A stretch of 64,000 bases of DNA from Rhodospirillales bacterium (GTDB lineage Bacteria; Pseudomonadota; Alphaproteobacteria; Micavibrionales; Micavibrionaceae). Both the position numbers and the translations under genes were made by a program. Positions 16,231 to 26,296 of the stretch are shown here, in pieces; positions within the stretch are counted from its first letter, which is position 1, and every line of letters begins with the position of its first letter. The notes below the pieces were generated by a model, which saw only the letters and a list, made by a program, of their open reading frames with translations, was not told the DNA's origin and made no database searches. The stretch is from positions 1,240,001 through 1,304,000 of the forward strand of contig CP060239.1 of assembly GCA_023898785.1 (NCBI GenBank). Direction: 5' to 3'.

Positions 16231-17492
16231 TATTTTTTCTCCTTTTTGTTGGCGGAGGTTTTCTTCGCAGGAGCTTTTTTAGCCGCTGGCTTTGTTTTCT
16301 TTTCGGATGGCTTTTCTTCAGAGGCCTGCTTTTTAGCTGTTTTGGCTTCAGCCTTTTTAACCGCAAAATTAGGATGAATAATCTCGCCATCTCTGCTCAG
16401 GGCGATTCCCTTGATAATTTCATCGTCCCAATCAATCGCAAGCTTGGAAGTTTCAGAATCAATAATCAGTTTTAAAAGATTGAACAAATTCTTGGCATAT
16501 AAAGCAGAGGCATCTGCCGCCAATCGGCTCGGTACGTTTGCGTGACCAACAATAGAAACACCGTGTTTCTGCACCACTTTGCCCACGCTTGAACCGGCGC
16601 AGTTGCCGCCGGCCTCAACGGCTAAATCCACAATGACGCTGCCGGGCTTCATCGATTTAACGGAAGGCTCATCAATGAGTTGTGGGGCAGGGCGCCCAGG
16701 AATAAGCGCTGTTGTAATCACAATATCCTGCTTGGCAATATGCCCGGCAACCAGTTCGGCCTGCCGCTTCTGATAGTCTTTCGACATTTCCTTGGCGTAA
16801 CCACCGGCAGTTTCAGCCTCCTTAAACTCTTCATTTTCCACAGCGACAAAAGACGCACCGAGTGATTCAACCTGCTCCTTCGCCGCCGGGCGCACGTCCG
16901 TAGCGCTGACAACCGCGCCAAGCCTGCGCGCAGTTGCAATGGCCTGTAAGCCCGCAACACCTGCACCCATCACAAAAACTTTGGCTGGAGGAATAGTGCC
17001 TGCCGCTGTCATCATCATCGGAAATGCCCGCGCATAATGCTCAGTAGCATCCAAAACGGCCTTATACCCGGCCAGATTGGACTGGGATGACAAAACATCC
17101 ATGCTCTGCGCGCGTGATATGCGCGGCACCAGTTCCATCGCAAAGGCGTTAATCCCGGCTCTGGCTAAATTGGAGACAAGATCGGCATTGCTGTACGGCG
17201 CAAGTAAAGCAATGAGGAGTGCCCCTTTGGGAATGCTTTTAAGTTCGTTTTCATTAGGGGCCTGTACCTTGAGAACAATATCGGCATTCTTGTATAAATC
17301 TTCCAATCCTTTTGAGATTGTGCCGCCACTGGCTTTATAAGTCTCATCCGTGATAGACGCGGCTTCGCCAGCACCGCTTTCTATCATAACAAGTGCGCCC
17401 ATATCTTTGAGCTTTTTAACAGTCTCAGCAGAAGCCGCAACGCGTTTTTCATTTGCAGCCGTTTCCTTTGGTATGGCGATTTTTAATCCCAC
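16230..17492 (-). CDS. pntA1: NAD(P) transhydrogenase subunit alpha part 1 (NAD-binding)
   Basis: A 420-residue soluble domain I. It starts at a GTG (17492) with AAGGA upstream and shows the alanine-dehydrogenase/transhydrogenase signatures IPKETAANEKRVAASAETVKKL, VFVMGAGVAGLQAIATARRLGA and DVRPAAKEQVESLGASFV. It hands hydride from NADH to subunit beta. The usual 375-380-residue body is followed by an unusual Lys/Ala-rich tail (about residues 378-420, KKAPAKKTSANKKEKK end) resembling histone-H1-like sequences, with no known function here. Confidence 0.94.
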   Translation of the reverse strand: MGLKIAIPKETAANEKRVAASAETVKKLKDMGALVMIESGAGEAASITDETYKASGGTISKGLEDLYKNADIVLKVQAPNENELKSIPKGALLIALLAPYSNADLVSNLARAGINAFAMELVPRISRAQSMDVLSSQSNLAGYKAVLDATEHYARAFPMMMTAAGTIPPAKVFVMGAGVAGLQAIATARRLGAVVSATDVRPAAKEQVESLGASFVAVENEEFKEAETAGGYAKEMSKDYQKRQAELVAGHIAKQDIVITTALIPGRPAPQLIDEPSVKSMKPGSVIVDLAVEAGGNCAGSSVGKVVQKHGVSIVGHANVPSRLAADASALYAKNLFNLLKLIIDSETSKLAIDWDDEIIKGIALSRDGEIIHPNFAVKKAEAKTAKKQASEEKPSEKKTKPAAKKAPAKKTSANKKEKK

Positions 17493-17790
17493 GGTAATTA
17501 GTCCTTGTTAAGTTTAAGAGCAGTTACATGCACTTAGAGTTTCTACGGAGATGAGGTAAAAGATGCCCGATCTTTATAGCTTTGTGAAGGGGCAAAACAA
17601 AATATATCCAGACCAATTCAAGCCTTATTTTAGATCTGCGCTGGCACAACATAATACACGCTATAGATGTTCATGTGCCTTAGCCCTTGTAAAACGGTGC
17701 GTTTTTATTTAGATTCTAATATAGCGATGGGCGTTCGCCTCCGCTTCATTAAACTGCTCTGGTTTATGTCTAACGTGCGTTGTTTTTAAT
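17493..17790. other. Divergent intergenic region between pntA1 and the TolC gene
   Basis: 298 bp holding the outward promoters for both operons. A possible 49-codon plus-strand ORF (17563-17712, ATG preceded by GGAGATGAGGT) reads MPDLYSFVKGQNKIYPDQF and onward. It is too short and unsupported to call a gene. I see no terminator, repeat or recognisable operator. Confidence 0.4.
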
Positions 17791-19122
17791 ATGCGTTTAA
17801 AATTTTTATCGCTTTTCAGTGGAGTATGCCTTGTGGGTGTGCCGTGCACCTCTTTCGCAGAAACACTCCAACAGGCCGTGTCCATCACACTTTCGCAGCA
17901 TCCGCAGGTGGAAAGCGCGCAGGCTGCTTTTGGCCGTTCCCAGCAAGAGCAAAAGGAAGAATTCTCCGCTTATTTTCCTGAGCTAAACGTTACAGCCACA
18001 GGTGGACGGATTTATGGTGACAATAGTACCTCTCGGGGTTTAAGCGTCACGCGAGGTACGGGTTATTCTTACTTGTGGGAAGGCTCTGTTTCTGCGCGCC
18101 AAAAGATTTTTGACGGTATGGAAACCCGTAACCGCGTTGGCGCGGCGCGTTCTCAGGTCAAAGCCGCTGAACTGGCGCTGGTTGATGTGCGTGAAAATCT
18201 GGCCTATCAAACGGCGCAAACATATCTAAACCTGCTGCGTGTACAAAAAGGACTCGCGTTGCTCAATGGTCAGCAAAAAACCGTTGCCGAATATCTACAG
18301 CGCATCCGCACGATGGTTGAGGATGGCGCTGCCGATGAGGCGGAACTGCAGCAGGCGCGCGATGTCTCTATCATCCTTGATAATTTTATTGCCGATTATG
18401 AAGGACAGGCCAGAGCGCTCGAATCTGATTATTTGGAACTGACCGGTCATTTGCCGGAAAGCGCATTGACGAATCCTGAACTTGCCGTTGATCAGATTCC
18501 GCAAGACCTTGAAAACGCCTTGATCTTTGCAAAAGAAAAACATCCACTGTTGCGCGCGGCGCAGTTCCGCTCACGCTCGGCCGAGCAGGGCATGGAGGCG
18601 GAAAAAAGCACCTATGTCCCAAAATTTGACGGGGAGCTCTCGTTTCTGAAAAGTGATAAAGCCGATGTGATAGGCGGTGAAGTCGAAGACGGGCGAGCCG
18701 TTGTACGCATGAATTGGGGGTTTGAGACCGGAGGCGCCCAAAAGGCGCGCATCAAGCAGCGCACCTACGATTACAAAGAATCACAGGCACGTATCACGGA
18801 GATTGAGCGTCAGGTTGAACGCGCAATTCGTCAGGCCTATGCAGAGCAAGAGACTGCACAGCGCCAGCTTGAAAACCAGAAACGGCGCCAGGACCTGAAC
18901 AAAAAACTCCTTGAAACCTATGAGGTGCAGTTCGAAGGCGCGCGTATTTCGGTGCTGCAATTGATGCAGGCTGACAATCAGGCGCTGCTCACCAAGCTGG
19001 AAACAGAAAACGCGAAAAGCCGCGTTTTGATTGCACAATATGGTATATTGGCGGCGATGGGGCGCTTGCAAGAGGCGATGAATATTCAGCTTGCCGCTTC
19101 GCATCCGCGCCATGAAAAATAA
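17791..19122 (+). CDS. TolC-family outer-membrane channel of a type I secretion system
   Basis: A 443-residue protein with a signal peptide (cleavage near SFAET, residues 22-25) and two OEP repeats made of long helices (LQQAVSITLSQHPQVESAQAAFGRS and, in the second half, AQFRSRSAEQGMEAEKSTYVPKFDG). The pattern SLWEGSVSARQKIFDG...RNRVGAARSQVKAAELAL is typical of TolC/AggA/LapE proteins. It forms the outer-membrane exit of the exporter encoded directly downstream, and is first in an operon with the ABC and adaptor genes (39-nt gap). Confidence 0.92.
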   Translation: MRLKFLSLFSGVCLVGVPCTSFAETLQQAVSITLSQHPQVESAQAAFGRSQQEQKEEFSAYFPELNVTATGGRIYGDNSTSRGLSVTRGTGYSYLWEGSVSARQKIFDGMETRNRVGAARSQVKAAELALVDVRENLAYQTAQTYLNLLRVQKGLALLNGQQKTVAEYLQRIRTMVEDGAADEAELQQARDVSIILDNFIADYEGQARALESDYLELTGHLPESALTNPELAVDQIPQDLENALIFAKEKHPLLRAAQFRSRSAEQGMEAEKSTYVPKFDGELSFLKSDKADVIGGEVEDGRAVVRMNWGFETGGAQKARIKQRTYDYKESQARITEIERQVERAIRQAYAEQETAQRQLENQKRRQDLNKKLLETYEVQFEGARISVLQLMQADNQALLTKLETENAKSRVLIAQYGILAAMGRLQEAMNIQLAASHPRHEK

Positions 19123-19161
19123 AGTCTAAAATAAGGGGCCGTCTGGCTTTTTTAAGAATCC

Positions 19162-21318
19162 ATGACAAAAAATGCGCCAGATAAAAAAGATAAAAAAAAG
19201 AAGCCGTCGCAAAAAACAGACGACCTCTTAGAGTGTTTGGTTTTTTTGACAGCGCATTATGGCCGCGCCAAATCCGCCCGCGCATTGACCTCGGGGCTGG
19301 CCTACAACGGGCACTCTATGCACCCTGACCTTTTCACTGAAGCGGCGCAGCGGTTAGGCTTGCGCACACAAGTGGTAAAAAAAGCGAAAATCACCGATAT
19401 ATCCGAAGCTGTACTGCCTGCAGTATTAATTTTGCAAGGCAAGCGTGCCTGTGTGCTGCTTTCCGGTTCCAGAACACCGGAAATCTACGACCCTGGTACG
19501 GGGAGGAAAAAACAGGTCAAACTGCGCGAGCTTCAGCAAGACTACGCCGGGTATTGCATCCTCACTCAGGCACTGCCCGAATTCACAAATCCTTATGCCG
19601 CCGCCTCTGAAGAGGATCACCGGCACTGGTTCTGGTCACTGATCAATCAGAACAAAGGCATTTTTGCTATGGTGCTGCTTGGCGCGGTTTTTATTAATCT
19701 GTTCGGTCTGGCTAGCCCACTCTTTATTATGAATGTGTATGATCGCGTTATCCCGAACAATGCCATCGAAACCGGTTGGGCTCTGGGCATTGGTGCGTTG
19801 GTTGTGTTCGTATTTGATTTGATTATGCGCTCCCTTCGTGCGTATCTCCTCGATCTGGCCGGTCGCCGGGTGGATGTTATCGCCACGCGCCGGATTTACG
19901 ATCAGGTCCTGAATATGCGTTTGTGCGAGCGGCCTAAATCCAGCGGCGCGTTTGCTAATATGTTGCGCGATTTTGATTCGGTCCGCGATTTCTTTACTTC
20001 TGCCACCATCACCGCGCTGGTCGATTTGCCTTTCACGTTGTTCTTCTTGTTCATTATTTACAAGCTCGGCGGCATCATCGCTTTTATTTTGCTCGGTCTG
20101 CTGGGCGCTGTATCAGTGATTGGTCTCATTCTGCAAGTCCCGTTAAAAGCACTGGTACGCAAGGCTGCGCGATCTGCCGAAGCCAAGCACGGTATGCTTG
20201 TTGAAACCATTCACGGGCTGGAAACGATTAAGGCCATCGGCGCCGACGGAGCGTTCCGTGCACGCTACGGTGCTCTGGTTGGAGAAAACGCAGCTTACGG
20301 TCAATCTTCGCGTATGGTTTCTGGCTTGGGGATTAACGCGGCCACCTTTATTCAGCAAATCGCCTCTGTGGTGATTGTGCTGAGTGGGATGTACTTGGTC
20401 GCCGATGGAGCGCTGACCGTTGGCGGACTGATTGCCTGCGTCATTCTTTCGGGCCGCGCTCTTGCCCCTGTCGGCCAGATTGCCAACCTGCTCACGCGTT
20501 ACCATCAAGCCAGCGGCGCTTTGGCGACGCTCGATGGCATTATGAACAAGCCGGTGGAACGTCCTGCAAGCCGCAACTTTCTGCATCGCCCTGACATTAA
20601 AGGAAAGATCACTTTCGATCAGGTTGGTTTTGAATATCCCGGAGTTAAACGCGCCGTGCTCGATAAGGTCAGCTTCACCATCAATCCCGGCGAGCGCGTG
20701 GCAATTATTGGCCGCATCGGTTCTGGCAAAAGCACAACCGCGCGGCTAATGATGGGGCTCTACGAACCAACCGCCGGGCACATTCTCGCCGATGATACTG
20801 ATTACCAGCAGATCGACCCGGCGGATCTGCGGCGCTCTTTGGCCTATATCGCTCAGGATGTCGTGCTTTTTACCGGCTCTGTGCGCGATAATATTGCTGC
20901 CAGCTGCCCTTCGGCCAGTGAAGAGGACATTCTTGCCGCCGCCAAGGCCGCAGGTGTGCATGAATTCGTCTCCCGCCATCCGATGGGCTACGATGCGCCT
21001 GTCGGTGAACATGGCGAAGGGCTTTCTGGTGGACAGCGCCAGGCCATCGCACTGGCCCGCGCCATGCTGATCAAACCTAAAGTCCTGATTTGCGATGAGC
21101 CGACAAACGCTATGGATATGCAGGCCGAGGTCGCATTCAAATCCTATGTTGAAAATGAAATTGAGGGCAAAACCTTTATCCTGATCACCCATAAACACAC
21201 AATGTTAGAAATGGTTGATCGCCTGATTTTGCTCGATCAGGGGCGGCTGATTATGGACGGTCCGCGTGAAGAGGTCGTCGCCGCGCTGCAATCTGGAAAA
21301 GTGCAGGTGCAAGGATGA
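19162..21318 (+). CDS. Type I secretion ABC transporter (LapB/LssB-like)
   Basis: A 718-residue inner-membrane exporter. Residues about 20-140 form a C39-peptidase-like domain without the catalytic Cys (LECLVFLTAHYGRAKSARALTSGL). Six membrane helices follow (about 160-440), then an ATPase domain with Walker A GRIGSGKSTTAR (about 515), signature LSGGQRQAIALARA (about 620) and Walker B VLICDEPTNAMD (about 645). An inactive C39-like domain marks exporters that recognise RTX or large adhesin substrates. No substrate gene is in the window. The stop overlaps the adaptor start (ATGA). Confidence 0.95.
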   Translation: MTKNAPDKKDKKKKPSQKTDDLLECLVFLTAHYGRAKSARALTSGLAYNGHSMHPDLFTEAAQRLGLRTQVVKKAKITDISEAVLPAVLILQGKRACVLLSGSRTPEIYDPGTGRKKQVKLRELQQDYAGYCILTQALPEFTNPYAAASEEDHRHWFWSLINQNKGIFAMVLLGAVFINLFGLASPLFIMNVYDRVIPNNAIETGWALGIGALVVFVFDLIMRSLRAYLLDLAGRRVDVIATRRIYDQVLNMRLCERPKSSGAFANMLRDFDSVRDFFTSATITALVDLPFTLFFLFIIYKLGGIIAFILLGLLGAVSVIGLILQVPLKALVRKAARSAEAKHGMLVETIHGLETIKAIGADGAFRARYGALVGENAAYGQSSRMVSGLGINAATFIQQIASVVIVLSGMYLVADGALTVGGLIACVILSGRALAPVGQIANLLTRYHQASGALATLDGIMNKPVERPASRNFLHRPDIKGKITFDQVGFEYPGVKRAVLDKVSFTINPGERVAIIGRIGSGKSTTARLMMGLYEPTAGHILADDTDYQQIDPADLRRSLAYIAQDVVLFTGSVRDNIAASCPSASEEDILAAAKAAGVHEFVSRHPMGYDAPVGEHGEGLSGGQRQAIALARAMLIKPKVLICDEPTNAMDMQAEVAFKSYVENEIEGKTFILITHKHTMLEMVDRLILLDQGRLIMDGPREEVVAALQSGKVQVQG

Positions 21319-22643
21319 GCCTGTTTGAACCGAAAATCAAAGAAACCGATTTCATGTCCGAACTCGACGCGGCCACGAAAATGCGCCCTGCGACTTCAGC
21401 GACATTAATGTTGTTTTCCATTATGGCGCTGGTTGTGTTCGGAATTGTCTGGGCCGGGCTTACCCATGTTGAGGTTTTGACCCGCGGGCAGGGGCAGGTG
21501 GTTCCATCTCAGGATGTTCAGATCGTTCAAAGTCTTGAAGGTGGGATTGTTGAAGCGTTGTTAGTAGGGCCTGGCGATCTTGTAAGCAAAGGACAAGTGC
21601 TCATGCGTCTGAGCGACGTGCAGTTCTCATCCGAAGCACGCGGCACCGAAGCCCGGTTCTTGGGACTGGAGGCTAAGAAGGCGCGCCTCACTGCTGAGGC
21701 CAGTGGTGAAGATTTTAAAGTGCCGCCAAAGGTCGCGGGAAAAGCGCCGCAAGTCGCAGAGAATGAAAAAGCGCTCTACGAGTCCAGACAAAAAGAACTG
21801 CAAAATGCCTACGCGATTCTGGATGACCGCATCGCCAAGGCCAATGCTGATATGGCGGAAGTAAACGCGCAGATCAATCGCTTTTCCTCCAGCCGTAAAT
21901 TGCTCAATGATGAACTTGCCATCACGCGCGATCTGGTCAAAAAACGCGCCGTGCCAAAGCTCGACGAAATTCGCCTGAACCGCGAAATTGCCGATATAAG
22001 CGGCCAGATCAACGCGCAAAGTCAACGCCGCAAATCCTTGCAGGCTGAACTGGCCGTGGCGAAAAAAGAACGCGAAAGCCAGCTTGATAAGTTTCGTTCG
22101 CAGGCTTTAGGCGAACTGGGCGCCGTTGAAACCGAAATTTCCTCACTGCGCGAAAGTCTCAAATCCATTGGCGATCGCGTTGATAGGCGCGAGGTTAAAG
22201 CCCCTGTTGATGGCATTGTCAATAATATCGCCGTCAAAACGCTCGGCGGCGTGGTCGAACCGGCAATGCAATTGGTCGAAATCGTACCCGTTGATGAAGA
22301 GCTTAAAATCATCGCCCGCATCCAGCCCAATGAAATCGCCTTCATTCGCCCCGGCCAGCCCGCCAAGGTTAAAATCACGGCCTATGATCCACAAAAATAT
22401 GGGGCACTAGAAGGAGAGTTAGTGCGTATTGGCGCGACCTCAGGCCGTGATCGGGAGGGGGGAACGTTTTTCGAAATCGAAGTGCGCACTGACAAGAACT
22501 ATCTTGGCAGCGCAAAAAATCCATTGCCGATAACGCCTGGTATGGTCGCCGATGTCGAGGTGATCACCGGCAAGCGTACGATCCTTGAATATCTTCTTAA
22601 GCCCGTTCTGCGCGCCCGCCAGCGCGCCTTTACGGAGCAATAG
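21315..22643 (+). CDS. HlyD/LapC-family type I secretion periplasmic adaptor
   Basis: A 442-residue membrane-fusion protein with one N-terminal membrane helix (about 32-52). The lipoyl half-motif VVPSQDVQIVQSLEGGIVEALLVGPGDLVSKGQVLMRL follows, then a long coiled coil (about 115-290). The second lipoyl half has VDRREVKAPVDGIVNNIAVKTLGGVV. The beta-barrel and the C-terminal VITGKRTILEYLLKPVLR are family hallmarks. It links the ABC exporter to TolC and is translationally coupled to the ABC gene. Confidence 0.94.
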   Translation: MSLFEPKIKETDFMSELDAATKMRPATSATLMLFSIMALVVFGIVWAGLTHVEVLTRGQGQVVPSQDVQIVQSLEGGIVEALLVGPGDLVSKGQVLMRLSDVQFSSEARGTEARFLGLEAKKARLTAEASGEDFKVPPKVAGKAPQVAENEKALYESRQKELQNAYAILDDRIAKANADMAEVNAQINRFSSSRKLLNDELAITRDLVKKRAVPKLDEIRLNREIADISGQINAQSQRRKSLQAELAVAKKERESQLDKFRSQALGELGAVETEISSLRESLKSIGDRVDRREVKAPVDGIVNNIAVKTLGGVVEPAMQLVEIVPVDEELKIIARIQPNEIAFIRPGQPAKVKITAYDPQKYGALEGELVRIGATSGRDREGGTFFEIEVRTDKNYLGSAKNPLPITPGMVADVEVITGKRTILEYLLKPVLRARQRAFTEQ

Positions 22644-22649
22644 AGCACG

Positions 22650-24896
22650 ATGGGTCGTCTTCTCACACATCGCTGGATACACTTTATATTACTTTTTGTC
22701 CTCCTGCTTGGCGCGGTCTATTACAGCGGCTCACAAGCCCGCTGGCGCAAGGAAATGCAGGCACTGGTTTTTGATGAGTTGAACACCATGTATCCGCGCG
22801 AAGAAAGCGGGCAGGTGCTGATCATTGATATCGACGACGATTCCCTGATGAAAATCGGCCAATGGCCGTGGCCACGTACCTATGTTGCAGATTTAGTTAC
22901 GAACCTTACGACATTAGGAGCAAAGGCCATCGCTTTTGATGGTGTGCTGGCCGAAGCCGATCGCTCTTCACCGCGTTTTGTTGCGCAGAACTTGCCGCGC
23001 GAAGAACGTTTTAAGGCTCTTGAAGAAGAGATCAGGAGACTGCCCGATCATGACGATATTCTGGCTAAGGCTATAAAGGACTCCAGAATTTTTATATCTG
23101 CTTTTACCTATGCAACCTATTCTCAGACCCCCCGTAAACCCAGATTATCCAAACAGATATTGGTAAAAAAAACGCAAGAGCAAGAATTTCTAAAACACTC
23201 GGAAGGTTTTGAAAAAGCTGCAGTATTTTTGCCAAACCTCGAAAAAGCTTCTGCCGGGAACGGCAGCTTTATGGCCAGCCCGGATTTTGATGGAGTTTTG
23301 CGCCGCACGGGTATGATTTTTAACGATGGAAAAAAACTGTATCCGTCTTTAAGCCTCGAGACTTTGCGTGTCGCTCACGACCCCAAATCCTATATCAGGA
23401 TTGAAGAAAATCCCGATTACAAAATCAAAAAGATCAATACGCGCTATCTTATAACCGTCGGCGATCACATCATTCCTGTTGAAAGAGACGGAATTCTTCG
23501 CCCCTATTACCGCCGTTTTGACGAAAATGGCAAGGACTATTTATCGGCATATAAGGTCATAGAACCAAACTATCACGACGAGATCAGAAAAAGGCTGCAG
23601 GGCAAATATATTCTCATTGGCTCCAGCGCTGAGGGTCTCAAGGATCTTCGCACGACAGCGTTGGAAACATTTCAGCCCGGCGTAGAAATACACGCCAATA
23701 TTATCGAGCAGATTCTTCAAGGGCAGTATCTTCTGCGCCCGGATATTATGACCGGAGTTGAGGCGATCTTTATTTTCATAGTCGGATTGATGATGATTGC
23801 GCTGGTGCCTTTTGTGAACGCGATACTTCTAGGGCTGGTTTGTATAAGCTTGATCGCGTTGGCATTTTTTGGAGCCACTGTGGCTTATGTTGATTACAAA
23901 ATCCTGCTCGATCCCTTTTACCCCAGCCTGTCCGTGTTCGTGATTTTTATGGTGTCGGCGCTTCTGACTTACCTGCGCGTGGAAAACGAAAAGCATCAGG
24001 TGCGCAACGCCTTCGGTATGTACGTCTCGCGAGACGTGATGCGCGATCTAGAAAAAAATCCCGATAAGCTAAAGCTTGGTGGGGAGAATAAAGACCTCAC
24101 GGTGATGTTTACGGATATTCGCCAGTTCACCACCATTTCAGAAGGGCTGGAACCAGAGGAACTTATTCATCTCATGAATGAGTTTTTAACAGCGATGAGC
24201 GACATCGTCATGGAACATCAAGGTACGATCGACAAATACATGGGCGACGCCATGATGGCGTTTTGGAACGCGCCTAAAGATGTAGAAACGCATGAACGCG
24301 CCGCCTGCCTGGCTGCGTTGAAAATGCAAGCAGCTCTGGAACCCATCAATGAGAGCTTGAGTGAGAAAGCAAAGGAAGACGCTAAGGAGCCGGTTTTATT
24401 GCAAGCAGGAATCGGTGTAAATACCGGCCAGTGTGCGGTCGGGAATATGGGCTCACGCCAGCGCTTTGCCTATTCCACGCTGGGCGATGCCGTCAATTTG
24501 GCATCGCGCCTTGAAGGTCAGACCAAGAATTACGGCGTGCAGACTTTAATTGGCGAAGATACCTGCGCGCATGTGCCGGATCTTGCAACGCTGGAGATGG
24601 ACCTGATTCAAGTCAAAGGAAAAACGCAGCCCGTGCGTGTATACGCGTTGCTCGGCGATGAGCGGATGGCAACAAGTTCTGAGTTTAGGGCATTGAAACA
24701 GCAACATATTGAGATGATTACAGCCTATCAGGCTGGAGATTTTAAAAAGGCGCAGGCTATGCTCAAAACCTGCCAAAATTTGGATATTTATAGTTTATCT
24801 GTCGCCTATGATCTTTATAAGCAGCGGATTAAAGATCTTCTAAAGAATCCGCCAAAGCAAGAGTGGACCGGTGTTTTTGAAGCCAAGACAAAATAA
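22650..24896 (+). CDS. CHASE2-domain adenylate/guanylate cyclase
   Basis: A 748-residue sensor cyclase 6 nt after the adaptor gene. It has an N-terminal membrane helix (about 8-28), a periplasmic CHASE2 domain (about 35-360, with VLIIDIDDDSLMKIGQWPWPR and GVEIHANIIEQIL), three membrane helices (about 370-445) and a class III cyclase domain (about 475-670). Catalytic landmarks are FTDIRQFTTISEGL (from about 487), DKYMGDAMMAFWNAP and YSTLGDAVNLASRLEG. It makes cAMP or cGMP from an extracytoplasmic cue. A cyclic-nucleotide-binding EAL protein is encoded convergently next door, a likely target. Cotranscription with the exporter suggests control of secretion or adhesion. Confidence 0.93.
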   Translation: MGRLLTHRWIHFILLFVLLLGAVYYSGSQARWRKEMQALVFDELNTMYPREESGQVLIIDIDDDSLMKIGQWPWPRTYVADLVTNLTTLGAKAIAFDGVLAEADRSSPRFVAQNLPREERFKALEEEIRRLPDHDDILAKAIKDSRIFISAFTYATYSQTPRKPRLSKQILVKKTQEQEFLKHSEGFEKAAVFLPNLEKASAGNGSFMASPDFDGVLRRTGMIFNDGKKLYPSLSLETLRVAHDPKSYIRIEENPDYKIKKINTRYLITVGDHIIPVERDGILRPYYRRFDENGKDYLSAYKVIEPNYHDEIRKRLQGKYILIGSSAEGLKDLRTTALETFQPGVEIHANIIEQILQGQYLLRPDIMTGVEAIFIFIVGLMMIALVPFVNAILLGLVCISLIALAFFGATVAYVDYKILLDPFYPSLSVFVIFMVSALLTYLRVENEKHQVRNAFGMYVSRDVMRDLEKNPDKLKLGGENKDLTVMFTDIRQFTTISEGLEPEELIHLMNEFLTAMSDIVMEHQGTIDKYMGDAMMAFWNAPKDVETHERAACLAALKMQAALEPINESLSEKAKEDAKEPVLLQAGIGVNTGQCAVGNMGSRQRFAYSTLGDAVNLASRLEGQTKNYGVQTLIGEDTCAHVPDLATLEMDLIQVKGKTQPVRVYALLGDERMATSSEFRALKQQHIEMITAYQAGDFKKAQAMLKTCQNLDIYSLSVAYDLYKQRIKDLLKNPPKQEWTGVFEAKTK

Positions 24897-24914
24897 AGTC
24901 CGCAATCAACGGAT

Positions 24915-26132
24915 CTAAAATTCTATTTTTCGATTCTTGATAATGAAATCTACAATCTCTTTTTCCGGCATCGGCTTCGCAAAATAATACCCTTGCGCTT
25001 TGTCACATCCCAGATCACGAAGGGCGACAGCCTCTTCCTGACTTTCAACGCCTTCTGCTATAATATCCATGTTCAGGCTCTTTCCAAGACCGATAATCGC
25101 TTTGACCAGTGCTGCCGAGCCGTTATTTGCCAGCATGTCTTTAACAAAGCTACGATCAATTTTGAGAGTATCAATCGGGAAATAATGCAGATAACTCAAT
25201 GAGGAATAACCTGTTCCGAAGTCATCGATTGAAATGCTCATTCCGGCCTTTTGGCACATGGATAGGGTTTCTTTGGCATTATCCGGTTGGCCCATCAGCA
25301 GCCGCTCAGTGATTTCCAGATGCACCTGCGACGCACTGACGTCACTGAGGCTGATTGTTTCATAAACACTGTCAACAAAATCATCCGCAGCAAAATCCCT
25401 ACCGGAGAAGTTTACGCTCATAAAAAGCTCATGGTCATATCCCGCGCGGTTTTCAATGCGTGATAAAGCCATCAGCGATTCTTTCAGCGCCCAGGCTGAA
25501 GCTTTGACGATCAGGCCGCTATCTTCAATGATAGGGATAAATACCGCAGGCGAGATGAAGCCCTTTTCAGGATGTTCCCAACGCATAAGCGCTTCAAAAC
25601 CTGCGATTTTACCGCTATCCAGCATAATAACAGGTTGGTAATATAGTGAAATTTCATGACGTTTAAGAGCGGATTCAAAATCGTTGGTGATTTTAATCGT
25701 TTCAACAGCGCTGGAACCTTCCGCATAAGTAAGTTCCAAATCCTCTGCCGCGTTGAGCTTCGGCGGCTCTCCAGTTATTTCAGAGCGTTGAAGCATATCC
25801 CGGTAGCGGGCGAGGATGACTTTTGTCATCATATGCAAGATAGGGTCGGCATTTTCAAGCCGCAATGCGAAATCCTCTTTGGTAATCTCAAGAAGCTCGC
25901 AATCTTCCGTCGCGCGCACAGTGGCTGTGCGCGGGGCATCGTCCAAAATGGCCATTTCGCCAATCATAGCCCCCGGTCCGCGCGAACCCACATATTGAGT
26001 ATCGCCGTTACGGGTTTCTATCAGGATTTCTACACGGCCTGTTTTAATGATATAGGCGCATTTCCCCGCGTCGCCCTGACGCATAATAACTTCGCCGGAT
26101 TGAAAGGATTTCTTATGTTCGTCTTTATGCAT
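24915..26132 (-). CDS. Cyclic-nucleotide-binding domain plus EAL c-di-GMP phosphodiesterase
   Basis: A 405-residue cytoplasmic protein from ATG 26132; an in-frame TTG at 26198 would add 22 residues. Residues about 8-130 form a cNMP-binding domain (SGEVIMRQGDAGKCAYIIKTGRVEI, IGEMAILDDAPRTATVRA). Residues about 165-400 are an EAL domain with GFEALMRW, SVNFSGRDF, EITERLL, SIDDFGTGYSSL, DTLKIDRSFV, DIIAEGVES and GYYFAKPM, so all metal and catalytic positions appear kept. It should cleave c-di-GMP under cAMP/cGMP control. It is convergent with the CHASE2 cyclase, 18 nt apart. Confidence 0.94.
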   Translation of the reverse strand: MHKDEHKKSFQSGEVIMRQGDAGKCAYIIKTGRVEILIETRNGDTQYVGSRGPGAMIGEMAILDDAPRTATVRATEDCELLEITKEDFALRLENADPILHMMTKVILARYRDMLQRSEITGEPPKLNAAEDLELTYAEGSSAVETIKITNDFESALKRHEISLYYQPVIMLDSGKIAGFEALMRWEHPEKGFISPAVFIPIIEDSGLIVKASAWALKESLMALSRIENRAGYDHELFMSVNFSGRDFAADDFVDSVYETISLSDVSASQVHLEITERLLMGQPDNAKETLSMCQKAGMSISIDDFGTGYSSLSYLHYFPIDTLKIDRSFVKDMLANNGSAALVKAIIGLGKSLNMDIIAEGVESQEEAVALRDLGCDKAQGYYFAKPMPEKEIVDFIIKNRKIEF

Positions 26133-26296
26133 GCAATTAAGGCTTAAGCTCTGATTCTTGAATACACTTAGTCTGGTACGCTTGCCGAAGAAAATCAATG
26201 CTCAAATCGCCGGGCGGATGTATAAAAGAAGTGCTTGACAAGCAGGGGGGCAGTTCATTATTGTCCGCCAGTCGCTGAACACGAAGGGCCAGAGCC

